From Ilyomonas limi (GTDB lineage: Bacteria > Bacteroidota > Bacteroidia > Chitinophagales > Chitinophagaceae), in contig NZ_SZQL01000005.1 in NCBI RefSeq assembly GCF_005233845.1, positions 62,001-126,000 on the forward strand: 64,000 nucleotides of DNA. The letters are read 5' to 3'. Shown one piece after another: positions 1 through 8,259 of the stretch (the first letter of the stretch is position 1; every line of letters starts with the position of its first letter). Below the pieces are notes generated by a model. The model was not told the DNA's origin. It searched no databases and saw nothing but the letters and a program-made list of their open reading frames with translations. The position numbers were made by a program, and so were the translations under genes.

Positions 1-932
1 CCACTGAAAATATCCGCGACAGTCGCCTGCAAATGATGTTTGCGGTTTGCGATCCCGCTATTGCAAGTGAAGCCCAGATAGCTTTGGCACTTCGCATTTT
101 GTGCGGCTTTGGCATTGATGAAATTGCAGAAGCTTTTTTAACCAATAAAGAAGCGGTTAACAAAAGATTATTCCGGGCTAAAAAAAAATTGAGAACGGAA
201 AAGATGCGGCTGGAAATGCCTTCAGAAAAAGAGATGAATAAACGCCTTGATACCGTTCTCCACATCATTTATCTGCTGTTTAATGAGGGTTATTATTCCG
301 CTACTCAAAACCAGATATTAAGAAAAGAGCTTTGCCTGGAGGCATTGCAATTAGGCTTATTGTTGGCCGAATACGACAAGACCAACTTACCCAAAACAAA
401 TGCATTAATTGCACTGATGTGTTTTCATACGTCGCGGTTTGATGCAAGACAGAACGATGCCGGTCATTTTATTTTATACGAGCAACAGGATGAAGCATTA
501 TGGAATAAGGAATTGATAGCGCAAGGCAAATATTTCTTACAGGCAGCCGCCAGCGGAAGTGATATCAGTTCGTATCACCTCGAAGCGGGTATTGCTTTTT
601 TGCATTGTGTGAAAGAAGAAACAGAAGAAAAGTGGCAACATATTTTACAGCATTATGATCTGTTATTACAAATAAATTATTCGCCCGTTGTGGCATTAAA
701 CAGATTATACGCCTTGTATAAAGTAAAAGGAAAAGTAACGGCATTAAAAGAGGCGGAGCAACTACAATTGACAAATAATCATTTTTACTTTACATTGTTG
801 GGTGAGTTGTATTCGGGCATGGATAATAACAAAGCAAAGGAATGTTTTAAAACTGCCATTTCTCTGGCAAGAACAGCAACCGAAAAGCAAAGCATTGGTG
901 AAAAACTGGGCGCACTGGAGTTTTGTGTATAA
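1..932 (+). CDS. ECF RNA polymerase sigma factor, ECF42/DUF6596-like (5' truncated)
   Basis: The reading frame is open from base 3 with no start, so the gene begins left of the window; the first in-window ATG (33) is internal. Near the visible N-terminus is a sigma region 4 helix-turn-helix (ALRILCGFGIDEIAEAF followed by NKRLFRAKKKLR). The remaining roughly 240 residues form an all-helical, TPR-like C-terminal region ending in NNKAKECFKTAISLA. This arrangement fits ECF sigma factors with a DUF6596/TPR extension (ECF42 group), which in other genomes often sit beside YCII/DGPF-domain genes; such a partner would lie outside the window. No anti-sigma gene follows. The family is fairly sure; the target regulon is unknown. 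Confidence 0.85.
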   Translation, partial: TENIRDSRLQMMFAVCDPAIASEAQIALALRILCGFGIDEIAEAFLTNKEAVNKRLFRAKKKLRTEKMRLEMPSEKEMNKRLDTVLHIIYLLFNEGYYSATQNQILRKELCLEALQLGLLLAEYDKTNLPKTNALIALMCFHTSRFDARQNDAGHFILYEQQDEALWNKELIAQGKYFLQAAASGSDISSYHLEAGIAFLHCVKEETEEKWQHILQHYDLLLQINYSPVVALNRLYALYKVKGKVTALKEAEQLQLTNNHFYFTLLGELYSGMDNNKAKECFKTAISLARTATEKQSIGEKLGALEFCV

Positions 933-1095
933 CGTTGCTACCGTAAATCTATGTTCGTCAATGTGTTCGTCTTTATAAGGCTTCATCTTCGAGGCTTTTC
1001 TGTTTAGCATGTGAACTCTATGGCAAGGAGGTTTAGTATTTAAAAATGGCATAGAATTAAGGGCCTATAAGAGGAGCGTTTAAAATATTTTCAAA

Positions 1096-1326
1096 ATGCA
1101 AAAACTTTATATAGTGCTTCTGTCCATCATGCTATTTGCACTTATTGGTACTGGTTGTAATGGCATGATTACAAATAATGATACTGACACCATCGGTATT
1201 CCTGCTGTTAAGGACACAATGCCGGTATTACATCCCGGAAATATGGACAGTAATAGCATCATTAAAACACCTCCGGTAAATGATAGTAATGCGATAATGC
1301 CGGATTCGGCAATAAAGAATAAATAG
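1096..1326 (+). CDS. small putative lipoprotein
   Basis: A 76-residue product starts MQKLYIVLLSIMLFALIGTGC, a signal sequence with a lipobox (IGTGC), so the mature protein would be a lipid-anchored peptide of about 55 residues. The mature part is low-complexity and rich in Asn, Asp, Pro and Thr, with no recognisable fold. Base composition resembles the neighbours. It stands alone between the sigma factor and ispH. Function unknown; the lipobox is the main reason to accept it as a gene. Confidence 0.5.
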   Translation: MQKLYIVLLSIMLFALIGTGCNGMITNNDTDTIGIPAVKDTMPVLHPGNMDSNSIIKTPPVNDSNAIMPDSAIKNK

Positions 1327-1441
1327 GCGGCAAATGCCTGTGCCTGCCTGCTCTGCTTCAAATGACGTAGCTTTTACAACATTTTGCATTATTAGTGCAC
1401 TTCTCACCTTCTCTTAACAACCCACACTTCCTCCAAGTTTG

Positions 1442-1449
1442 TACCTTTG
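1442..1449 (+). promoter_or_regulatory. TAnnTTTG -7 box of ispH
   Basis: TACCTTTG matches the Bacteroidota -7 consensus TAnnTTTG and ends only 8 bases before the preferred ispH ATG at 1458. No clear TTG -33 element is seen at the usual 19-20 base spacing. If used, transcription would start within a few bases of the ATG, giving a leaderless or nearly leaderless mRNA. Confidence 0.4.
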
Positions 1450-1457
1450 CGTCCTGT

Positions 1458-2684
1458 ATGAAGCATTTTACGGTTCCTAATATATATCGCAGCGGGCTGA
1501 TTTCGGCTATCAAAAGCAAGCGTAAACTGGCCGACCGGCTGAAGAAAGATTTTACACCAACTATCCTCGATTTTGGTACGGTACAGATACTGCTGGCAAG
1601 GCATTTCGGCTTTTGCTATGGTGTAGAAAATGCCATAGATATTGCTTTTAAAACTATTGAGACAAATCAGGGCAGGCGCATCTTTCTGCTTAGCGAAATG
1701 ATACACAACCCGCAGGTGAATGCTGATTTAAAAGCCTTGGGTGTGCAGTTTTTGCAGGATACTTACGGCAGGCAGGTCATCCCTTTCGAAGCATTGACCG
1801 GCGATGATGTTGTAATTATTCCTGCCTTTGGCACCACCTTGGAAATTCAGCAATTATTGGAGGAAAAAGGTATCTCTACCGAGCAGTACGATACAACCTG
1901 CCCGTTTGTGCGCAAAGTATGGAACCGTAGCGAACAGATAGCTGAAAAAGGCTACAGCATTGTGGTGCATGGTAAGCCCAAACACGAAGAGACCCGGGCT
2001 ACTTTTTCACATGCTTCGTCTAACACGCCAACAGTAGTGGTGAATGATATGAAAGAAACAATAGCGTTGGCTCAATACATTACCCAACAAAAGCCTACGA
2101 CCGGGTTTTACACCGAATTTGCCGGAAGGTATTCGCCTGGTTTCAATGCAGAAAAGGATTTGCAGCGTATTGGTGTAGTTAATCAAACTACGCAGTTAGC
2201 TACTGATACCCAAGCTATTTCCGACTATTTGCGCAGCGTGATTATGGAATATTATGGACTGAATGAAACCACTGTTCACACCCATTTTGCTGATACGCGC
2301 GATACCTTATGCTATGCCACCAACGACAATCAAAGTGCGGTCTTGGGCATGTTGGAAACACCGGCAGATATAGCTATTGTAGTGGGCGGTTACAACAGCA
2401 GTAATACCTCGCATTTAGTAGAGCTATGTGAGCAAAAACTGCCAACTTACTTTATTAATGCTGCCGATAAGTTACTTAATGAAAAAGAGATACTGCATTG
2501 CAACTGGCGTACAAAAGAAGAGACAGTAACAGCTAATTATTTACCCCAAAACGAACCTGCCAAAATACTCGTTACCTCCGGTGCAAGCTGCCCCGATGCT
2601 GTAGTAGAACGGGTAATTGAAAGGTTACTAACCTTTTATCCAACCGCTAAAACAGTGGATGAAATGGCAGAAGAATTTGCATAG
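1458..2684 (+). CDS. ispH: 4-hydroxy-3-methylbut-2-enyl diphosphate reductase
   Basis: This is the last enzyme of the MEP isoprenoid pathway, reducing HMBPP to IPP and DMAPP with a [4Fe-4S] cluster. Three cluster cysteines are visible in GFCYGVENA, TTCPFV and DTLCYATN; the conserved HGKPKHEETRATF and NQTTQLATDTQ segments carry active-site His/Glu and Thr positions. At 408 residues it is the longer form seen in Bacteroidota, cyanobacteria and plants, with an N-terminal extension relative to E. coli IspH (about 316). The frame opens at 1395, but MKHFTVPNIYRS at 1458 matches the N-terminus I recall for related proteins. It is monocistronic and converges on yebC. It supplies precursors for any isoprenoid made by the 53-56 kb operon. 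Confidence 0.95.
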   Translation: MKHFTVPNIYRSGLISAIKSKRKLADRLKKDFTPTILDFGTVQILLARHFGFCYGVENAIDIAFKTIETNQGRRIFLLSEMIHNPQVNADLKALGVQFLQDTYGRQVIPFEALTGDDVVIIPAFGTTLEIQQLLEEKGISTEQYDTTCPFVRKVWNRSEQIAEKGYSIVVHGKPKHEETRATFSHASSNTPTVVVNDMKETIALAQYITQQKPTTGFYTEFAGRYSPGFNAEKDLQRIGVVNQTTQLATDTQAISDYLRSVIMEYYGLNETTVHTHFADTRDTLCYATNDNQSAVLGMLETPADIAIVVGGYNSSNTSHLVELCEQKLPTYFINAADKLLNEKEILHCNWRTKEETVTANYLPQNEPAKILVTSGASCPDAVVERVIERLLTFYPTAKTVDEMAEEFA

Positions 2685-2845
2685 CATCTTTATGGAACAC
2701 TGATTAAAGCACGGACTTTTATACACGAATTCTCTGGAGCTTTTTAAACGTTAACTTCAGTAGAGGTAAATCAGTTTTATCAGCGGCTATTTATCAGCAT
2801 TACCCTTATCTCAAAACTTAGCCCGTGTCATTTGTGTGCTATTCT

Positions 2846-3556
2846 TTAGCTTAAGTTATAATATACTTTCTGTACATCTTCGTCCTGTTCCAGTTTGTCT
2901 ACAAGTTCTAAGACATCTTTGGATTGTTCTTCATTCAAGTGGGTGGTGGTGGTTGGTATACGTATCAATTCTGCACTGATGGGTGTAATACCTTTATCTT
3001 CCAGCGCTTTACTCATGTGTCCAAACTCTTCATAAGGTGTGCGGATAATAATATTGCCTTCTTCATCTTCGCCAATCTCCTCCAAACCATAATCAATTAA
3101 ATCCAGTTCCAGTTCTTCGAGGTCAATGCCTTCTTTCTTTACCTTAAACTCACCCATACGGTTGAATAAAAAACCTACGGAGCCGCTGTTGCCCAGCACA
3201 CCATCTCCCTTTTTAAAAATATTACGCAGATTTGCAACAGTGCGGGTCGGGTTGTCTGTTGCTGTTTCTACCATTACCGCCACGCCATGTGGTGCATAGC
3301 CTTCGTACACAATTTCTTCGTAGTTCTCCATTTCTTTACCCTGCGCACGTTTAATAGCTGCTTCCACGCGGTCTTTAGGCATATTTACACCCTTTGCATT
3401 TTGTATGCAGCGGCGCAGTGCAGAATTGGTGGACGGGTCGGGGCCGCCGGCTTTTACGGCAATAGCTATTTCTTTTCCAATCCGGGTAAATTGTTTTGCC
3501 ATTTTATCCCAGCGGGCAAACATGGTAGCTTTTCTTACTTCAAATATTCTTCCCAT
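2846..3556 (-). CDS. yebC: YebC/PmpR family protein
   Basis: The 236-residue product matches the TACO1/YebC family in length and in signature segments: [20 protein letters not shown] at the N-terminus (a variant of the usual MAGHSKWANIKHRK), [28 protein letters not shown] and [11 protein letters not shown]. The family has been described both as transcriptional regulators and, more recently, as ribosome-associated factors aiding translation of difficult (proline-rich) stretches; the sequence does not decide between them. It is transcribed leftwards from its own probable promoter and converges on ispH, about 160 bases away. No operon partner is seen. Confidence 0.93.
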   Translation of the reverse strand: MGRIFEVRKATMFARWDKMAKQFTRIGKEIAIAVKAGGPDPSTNSALRRCIQNAKGVNMPKDRVEAAIKRAQGKEMENYEEIVYEGYAPHGVAVMVETATDNPTRTVANLRNIFKKGDGVLGNSGSVGFLFNRMGEFKVKKEGIDLEELELDLIDYGLEEIGEDEEGNIIIRTPYEEFGHMSKALEDKGITPISAELIRIPTTTTHLNEEQSKDVLELVDKLEQDEDVQKVYYNLS

Positions 3557-3734
3557 GGAGTTGTTGTTATATATTTTATAGTATAAGTTGTCTGTTCAAA
3601 ATTGTCTATTGTTCTTTTTCTTATATGCCTTTTTCAATTAAGCAATATATTACGCATTTTGCCGCAGCTCACCGTTTGCAGCTTATATAACGTAGCCTGA
3701 TTGAAATAGGTAATTTTTTTATAAATAGCGGCTG

Positions 3735-3765
3735 CAAAGGTAAAACAAGCCTTTGATGCAAACAA
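3735..3765 (-). promoter_or_regulatory. Bacteroidota-type promoter of yebC
   Basis: On the minus strand the -7 box TACCTTTG lies at 3742-3735 and a TTG at 3765-3763 sits 20 bases upstream, close to the TTG-N19-TAnnTTTG consensus. The transcript would have a leader of about 170 bases before the yebC ATG. The TTG lies inside the left arm of the preceding terminator hairpin. Confidence 0.5.
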
Positions 3766-3808
3766 CAAACAAAACAGCCGCTCTTGCGGGCGGCTGTTTT
3801 GTTTGTTG
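3763..3808 (-). terminator. intrinsic terminator after the amino-acid permease
   Basis: There is a perfect 18-bp inverted repeat (3763-3780 with 3791-3808), extendable by one C-G pair, with a loop of 8-10 bases. The GC core is CAGCCG/CGGCTG flanked by A/T-rich arms that supply the U-rich tract in either direction. It lies about 80 bases past the permease stop on the minus strand and just before the yebC promoter. Confidence 0.8.
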
Positions 3809-3887
3809 GAGCTACGATTAGATTTATTACACAAATCTTACATCGGCATAAAATCACCTGTCGTACATTTTTAAATGCTGTAATTAT

Positions 3888-5537
3888 TTATGCGGTCTGC
3901 GACGTGCCAATCTTTCTTCCAAACACTACTAAATGTACCGCGGCAAATATCATTGCAATAATCAGCAGTGTTTTATCGGCTGTCCAGCCAACAGTTTGCT
4001 GGTGCCAAAGACCAGAAATGGCAAGCAACACACATAGGCCTAAGCCTGTATAAGCCATGGCATTTAAACCGGTTTTATTAGCTGTATGGTTGCCTAAATG
4101 GCTATTTCTAATACCGTAAGCGGCATAAATATCAAGACCAATCAACATCCACACTACTAGCCTTATCCAGGTATCGGCAGGCAAAAAGACCATCATAAAT
4201 AAACAGGTGCCAATGCCTAAAATGGGTACTAAAGGTACCAGCGGCGTTACAAAAGCACGCGGCGCATCCGGCATTTTTCTCCGCATAATTATTACACCAA
4301 TACACACTAAAATAAATGCGAACAAAGTACCAATACTTGTCATTTCGCCTACTACTCTTGCAGGCACAAAAGCGGCAAACAGGCTTACAAATACCATAAA
4401 AAGCATATTGCTTTTAGCTGGTGTTCTGAATTTTGGATGTACGTTAGAAAATACTTTTGGTAACAGTCCATCTTTACTCATGCTAAAAAATACACGGCTT
4501 TGCCCGAGCAGCATCACCAAAATTACAGAGGCATAGCCACCAAGAATAGCTACTACAATAGCCCTGTTAAGCCACGGATAATCAGGATGTATAACGCCAT
4601 TAGCATCAGGCTTACCCATGTGCTCAATGGCAACCGCTACCGGTGCAATACCATCCTGACCTTTAAACGAAGTATAGCTGGTAACACCGGTCATCACATG
4701 CGCAAACAGGATGTATAGAATAGTACAGATGGCAAGAGAGCCCAAAATACCAATAGGCATATCTCTCTTTGGATTTTTTGCTTCCTGTGCAGCCGTACTT
4801 ACCGCATCAAAGCCAATATATGCAAAGAACACCACGGCAGCAGCACGTATGATACCACTAAAACCAAACTCGCCAAAAGTGCCTGTATTGTCGGGTATGT
4901 AAGGATGATAATTTTCGTTGTTGATGTATTTCCATCCTAAGAATATAAAGATGAATACAACGGCTACTTTTATCATCACAATAATTGCATTTACACGTGC
5001 ACTTTCTTCGGTTCCTTTAATTAATAATAAACTCATCAACACTACGATGAATACTGCCGGCAAATTGAAAACGCCTCCGTCCCACGGGCCTGCCACTAAT
5101 GAAGCTGGCAGATGAACATTAAACCCATCTAAAAATTTTACTAAGTAGCGACTCCAGCTAATACTTACGGTAGCAGCACCAACTGCATATTCCAGAACAA
5201 GATCCCACCCAATAATCCAGGCTATAAATTCGCCCATCGTTGCATAAGAATAGGTATAGGCGCTGCCGGCAACCGGTATCATACTGGCAAATTCGGCATA
5301 ACAAAGACCGGCAAAAGCACATCCCAAGGCTGCTACGATAAAGGATATTGTAATAGCAGGCCCAGCCTGGTTAGCAGCGGCAAGACCAGTAATAGAAAAC
5401 AAGCCGGCACCAATGATAGCACCGATGCCTAATGCTACCAACCCGGTAGCGCTAAGCGTTTTTTTAAGTGTGTTATCGCTGGTATCCTGTGCTTCGGCTA
5501 AGAGGCCGGCTAATGGCTTTTTTACAAATAAACTCAT
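3888..5537 (-). CDS. APC family amino-acid permease (cationic amino-acid transporter-like)
   Basis: A 549-residue membrane protein with about 12-14 hydrophobic helices. The APC superfamily signature GIGAIIGAGLFSITG is at roughly residues 36-50 and CYAEFASMIPVAGSAYTYSY at about 80-100. The layout resembles CAT/YfnA-type amino-acid:proton symporters of the inner membrane; the substrate cannot be read from sequence. The N-terminus MSLFVKKPLAGLL is cytoplasmic, without a signal peptide. It is monocistronic with a strong terminator downstream and is divergent from the dicarboxylate symporter at 5719 across a 181-base shared promoter region. Confidence 0.93.
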   Translation of the reverse strand: MSLFVKKPLAGLLAEAQDTSDNTLKKTLSATGLVALGIGAIIGAGLFSITGLAAANQAGPAITISFIVAALGCAFAGLCYAEFASMIPVAGSAYTYSYATMGEFIAWIIGWDLVLEYAVGAATVSISWSRYLVKFLDGFNVHLPASLVAGPWDGGVFNLPAVFIVVLMSLLLIKGTEESARVNAIIVMIKVAVVFIFIFLGWKYINNENYHPYIPDNTGTFGEFGFSGIIRAAAVVFFAYIGFDAVSTAAQEAKNPKRDMPIGILGSLAICTILYILFAHVMTGVTSYTSFKGQDGIAPVAVAIEHMGKPDANGVIHPDYPWLNRAIVVAILGGYASVILVMLLGQSRVFFSMSKDGLLPKVFSNVHPKFRTPAKSNMLFMVFVSLFAAFVPARVVGEMTSIGTLFAFILVCIGVIIMRRKMPDAPRAFVTPLVPLVPILGIGTCLFMMVFLPADTWIRLVVWMLIGLDIYAAYGIRNSHLGNHTANKTGLNAMAYTGLGLCVLLAISGLWHQQTVGWTADKTLLIIAMIFAAVHLVVFGRKIGTSQTA

Positions 5538-5718
5538 AGAAGATTTTTTATTCTGAATACGTCGGAAAAGTAGGAATTAATTTGTTTGAACAACATAAAA
5601 TCTTAAATCGTAAAATAAAATCCTTACTTATTTATTGTTTTGGTGCTTTATTAATTAGGTGTAATGAAATATATACCTGCATATCTATTTCACCTTATAT
5701 TGCACACCTGTACACTTT

Positions 5719-6951
5719 ATGAACAACAGATTGACTATTTATATTTTGATAGCGATGGCAGCGGGCATCGCATTGGGCTATTGGGTATATGTGGCGGCCA
5801 GTCCTGCTTTTGCGCAGTCTTTTGCCAACAACATGAATCTGCTTACCAAAATTTTCCTCAACCTCGTGCAAATGATTATTGCGCCGCTGGTGTTTAGCAC
5901 GCTGGTGGTAGGTATTGCCAAGTTGGGCGACCTAAAAACGGTGGGGCGCGTAGGCGGTAAAGCATTGCTATGGTTTGTGTCGGCATCGCTGGCAAGTTTA
6001 TTATTGGGTCTGGTACTGGTCAATTTCTTTCAGCCGGGCAAAGGTATAGACTTGGCCATAGCCGATAACGCCGGTGCTGCCGATTTGGTAGGCAAAACAC
6101 AGGCTTTCAGCCTCAGCAATTTTGTGGACCATGTGGTTCCAAAAAGTTTGGTGGAAGCGATGGCCGACAACCAGATATTGCAGATTGTAGTGTTTTCTAT
6201 TTTCTTTGGGGTAGCCACGGCTGCGCTGGGCGAAAAGGGGAAAATAGTAGTAAAAGCATTGGATGCGGTGGCGCATGTAATATTAAAAATGGTGGGCTAT
6301 GTAATGAACTTTGCACCATTGGGCGTGTTGGGTGCTATTGCAGCAGTAATAGCCGTAAAAGGCCCGGCCATTTTTATTTTTTATGGTAAATACTTCCTGT
6401 ACTTCCTCATTGCCGTGGCACTGCTTTGGACATTGATGATATTGGTAGGATATATTATTTTAAAAGAAAAACTGCCCGTTTTATTAAAGCGTATCGTGCA
6501 GCCGTTGATTATTGCTTTCAGCACCACCAGCAGCGAAGCCGTATTTCCTAAGCTAACCGAAGAACTGGAGCGCTTTGGCTGCGATAATAAAATTGTAGCC
6601 TTTGTGCTGCCGCTTGGTTATTCGTTCAACCTTGATGGCAGTATGATTTACATGACCTTTGCCTCTCTTGCCATTGCACAGGCATATAACATTCCGTTAG
6701 ACACCGGCACACAATTGACCATGCTATTGGTGCTGATGCTTACGAGCAAAGGTATCGCCGGCGTGCCCCGCGCTTCGCTGGTAGTGGTTACGGCTACGTG
6801 CGCCATGTTTAAAATTCCACCTGAAGGAATTGCTTTAATATTGCCGATAGATCATTTTTGTGATATGTTTCGCACTGCTACCAATGTGCTTGGCAATGCA
6901 CTTGCTACCAGTGTGGTAAGCAAGTGGGAAGGCGAACTGGAGAATGCGTAA
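5719..6951 (+). CDS. dicarboxylate/amino-acid:cation symporter (DAACS, GltP-like)
   Basis: The 410-residue inner-membrane protein carries the landmarks of glutamate/aspartate/C4-dicarboxylate transporters. STTSSEAVFPKL is the serine-rich hairpin HP1, SFNLDGSMIYM the NMDGT-like break in helix 7, TSKGIAGVPRASL is HP2, and DHFCDMFRTATNVLGNA is helix 8 with the substrate-binding Asp and Arg. These indicate Na+- or H+-coupled uptake of an acidic amino acid or dicarboxylate. The start follows a conserved short hydrophobic N-terminus. It is single, divergent from the permease, and followed after 18 bases by the decayed toxin-antitoxin remnant. Confidence 0.93.
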   Translation: MNNRLTIYILIAMAAGIALGYWVYVAASPAFAQSFANNMNLLTKIFLNLVQMIIAPLVFSTLVVGIAKLGDLKTVGRVGGKALLWFVSASLASLLLGLVLVNFFQPGKGIDLAIADNAGAADLVGKTQAFSLSNFVDHVVPKSLVEAMADNQILQIVVFSIFFGVATAALGEKGKIVVKALDAVAHVILKMVGYVMNFAPLGVLGAIAAVIAVKGPAIFIFYGKYFLYFLIAVALLWTLMILVGYIILKEKLPVLLKRIVQPLIIAFSTTSSEAVFPKLTEELERFGCDNKIVAFVLPLGYSFNLDGSMIYMTFASLAIAQAYNIPLDTGTQLTMLLVLMLTSKGIAGVPRASLVVVTATCAMFKIPPEGIALILPIDHFCDMFRTATNVLGNALATSVVSKWEGELENA

Positions 6952-6969
6952 TTTTGAAAAAAATGCGTT

Positions 6970-7196
6970 ATGAAATTTGACAGAATATCGGTGAGTTCAA
7001 AAGTAATGATGGGTAAGCCGTGTATTAAGGCAGAAGGATAACCGTTGAATTGGTTTTGGAAAAGCGGGGCGGCTATAGTTATGAAGATTTGTTGCAGGCT
7101 TATCCAAAGCTTACAATAGAAGACAGTCTGGAAGTGTTTGAATATGCTCATGCAATATTAACACACGAAAAAATAATTGAAGCTACAGTAGCATGA
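6970..7196 (+). pseudogene. DUF433-type antitoxin gene, frameshifted
   Basis: From ATG 6970 the frame reads MKFDRISVSSKVMMGKPCIK, then hits TAA at 7039-7041. One frame over, from 7035, it continues RITVELVLEKRGGYSYEDLL through LTIEDSLEVFEYA to a TGA at 7194. Joined, this is a standard short DUF433 protein in which the usual KGTRITVE junction has lost one base. DUF433 proteins are typically antitoxins paired with DUF5615 PIN-like toxins. The end overlaps the next ATG by four bases (ATGA), the usual toxin-antitoxin arrangement. A sequencing error could explain this lesion alone, but the partner is damaged too. Confidence 0.75.
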
Positions 7197-7548
7197 AAAT
7201 AATTGTAGATGAAAGAGTGGATTATTTTTTTGTTACAGAACTTAGATTACTGCATTTCACAGTAACATCAATTATTGAAGAATTTGCATCAGCGACAGAC
7301 GAAGACACTCTATCCATGTTGTTAATGCCACCAGCCTTAATTATTACGGAAGAGAACGATTTTTGAGCGCTTTTTTTAATAAACAGCTAAAGGTATTTGC
7401 AGTTATATTGATGCGTTAAGATAAGCCAGAACGTCCAGTTATCTTGCAAAGATTATTAGCGCTGTTATTAGATTATTCACAAGATTTGCCCTATAGTTTT
7501 TCTGTTATCACATTTAATAAAACAAGAACTAGAAAGCTGGACTTTTGA
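7193..7548 (+). pseudogene. DUF5615 PIN-like toxin gene, degraded
   Basis: Starts MKIIVDERVDYFFVTELR with the family's N-terminal KIIVDE motif, then SIIEEFASATDEDTL and ALIITEENDF before a TGA at 7364. Shifting frame at about 7361 restores LSAFFNKQLKVFAVILMR, interrupted by TAA at 7417 where the family has RLSDKPER, then DKPERPVILQRLLALLL to a TGA at 7548. At least one frameshift and one in-frame stop are needed, so it is unlikely to make an active nuclease. Together with the frameshifted DUF433 gene it is a dead type II toxin-antitoxin locus. Confidence 0.75.
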
Positions 7549-7580
7549 TAGGTTCATACAAGTGAAGTAAATAAACAATC

Positions 7581-8243
7581 ATGCTCAACAACTTAATAGA
7601 CTGGGTTATAGAAAACGGCGGCTTATATGTGATGCTGTTTATCATTTTTGCCGAAACCGGCTTATTGCTCGGCTTCTTTTTGCCGGGCGACAGCTTGCTG
7701 TTTGCCGCAGGTATTTATGCCAATAAATTATCTGCCTCTTTTTACAATGTTCATTACAGTGTTATTATCCTGCTCATCATTATTGCATCGGTGTTGGGCA
7801 ACATGGCGGGTTACTGGTTTGGCAACAAAACAGGGCCTTTGCTCTACGAGCGAAAAGAAACTTTCCTTTTCCGGCGCAAGCACCTGATGCGGGCGCACGA
7901 CTTTTACGAAAAATACGGAAAAGCAACTGTATTTTTAGCTAAGTTTTTACCCATCATCCGCACTTTTGCACCTATTGTTGCCGGCATCGTTAAAATGCCT
8001 AAAGCTACTTTTACTTTCTATAATATTTTAGGTAGCATTGTATGGGTTACCTCAATGGTATTAGGCGGTCATTTCCTCGAAAGCTGGGTATTGAATAAGT
8101 ATGGTTTCAGCCTCAAAGAACACATAGATATAATAGCTATTATTATCATTTTAGTTACCACTTTACCCGTTTTATTCAAATTATTTTTGGGTAAAAAGCC
8201 GGTTGTTGATACAAACATAAAAGTGGATACCAATGTAAAGTAA
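7581..8243 (+). CDS. DedA family membrane protein
   Basis: The 220-residue protein has the DedA/VTT (SNARE-associated) core: an acidic ETGLLLGFFLPGDSLLFAAG re-entrant segment near the N-terminus, GNMAGYWFGNKTG, and the basic KFLPIIRTFAPIVAG motif. A hydrophobic helix near residue 190 anchors the C-terminus. Members reside in the inner membrane and have been implicated in undecaprenyl-phosphate or phospholipid translocation and membrane homeostasis. It heads a same-strand run with MFS, DUF4254 and GT9 genes, the next start being 16 bases after its stop, so a cell-envelope context is likely. It begins shortly after the degraded toxin. Confidence 0.92.
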   Translation: MLNNLIDWVIENGGLYVMLFIIFAETGLLLGFFLPGDSLLFAAGIYANKLSASFYNVHYSVIILLIIIASVLGNMAGYWFGNKTGPLLYERKETFLFRRKHLMRAHDFYEKYGKATVFLAKFLPIIRTFAPIVAGIVKMPKATFTFYNILGSIVWVTSMVLGGHFLESWVLNKYGFSLKEHIDIIAIIIILVTTLPVLFKLFLGKKPVVDTNIKVDTNVK

Positions 8244-8259
8244 TTTGCTGCTTATTGCC

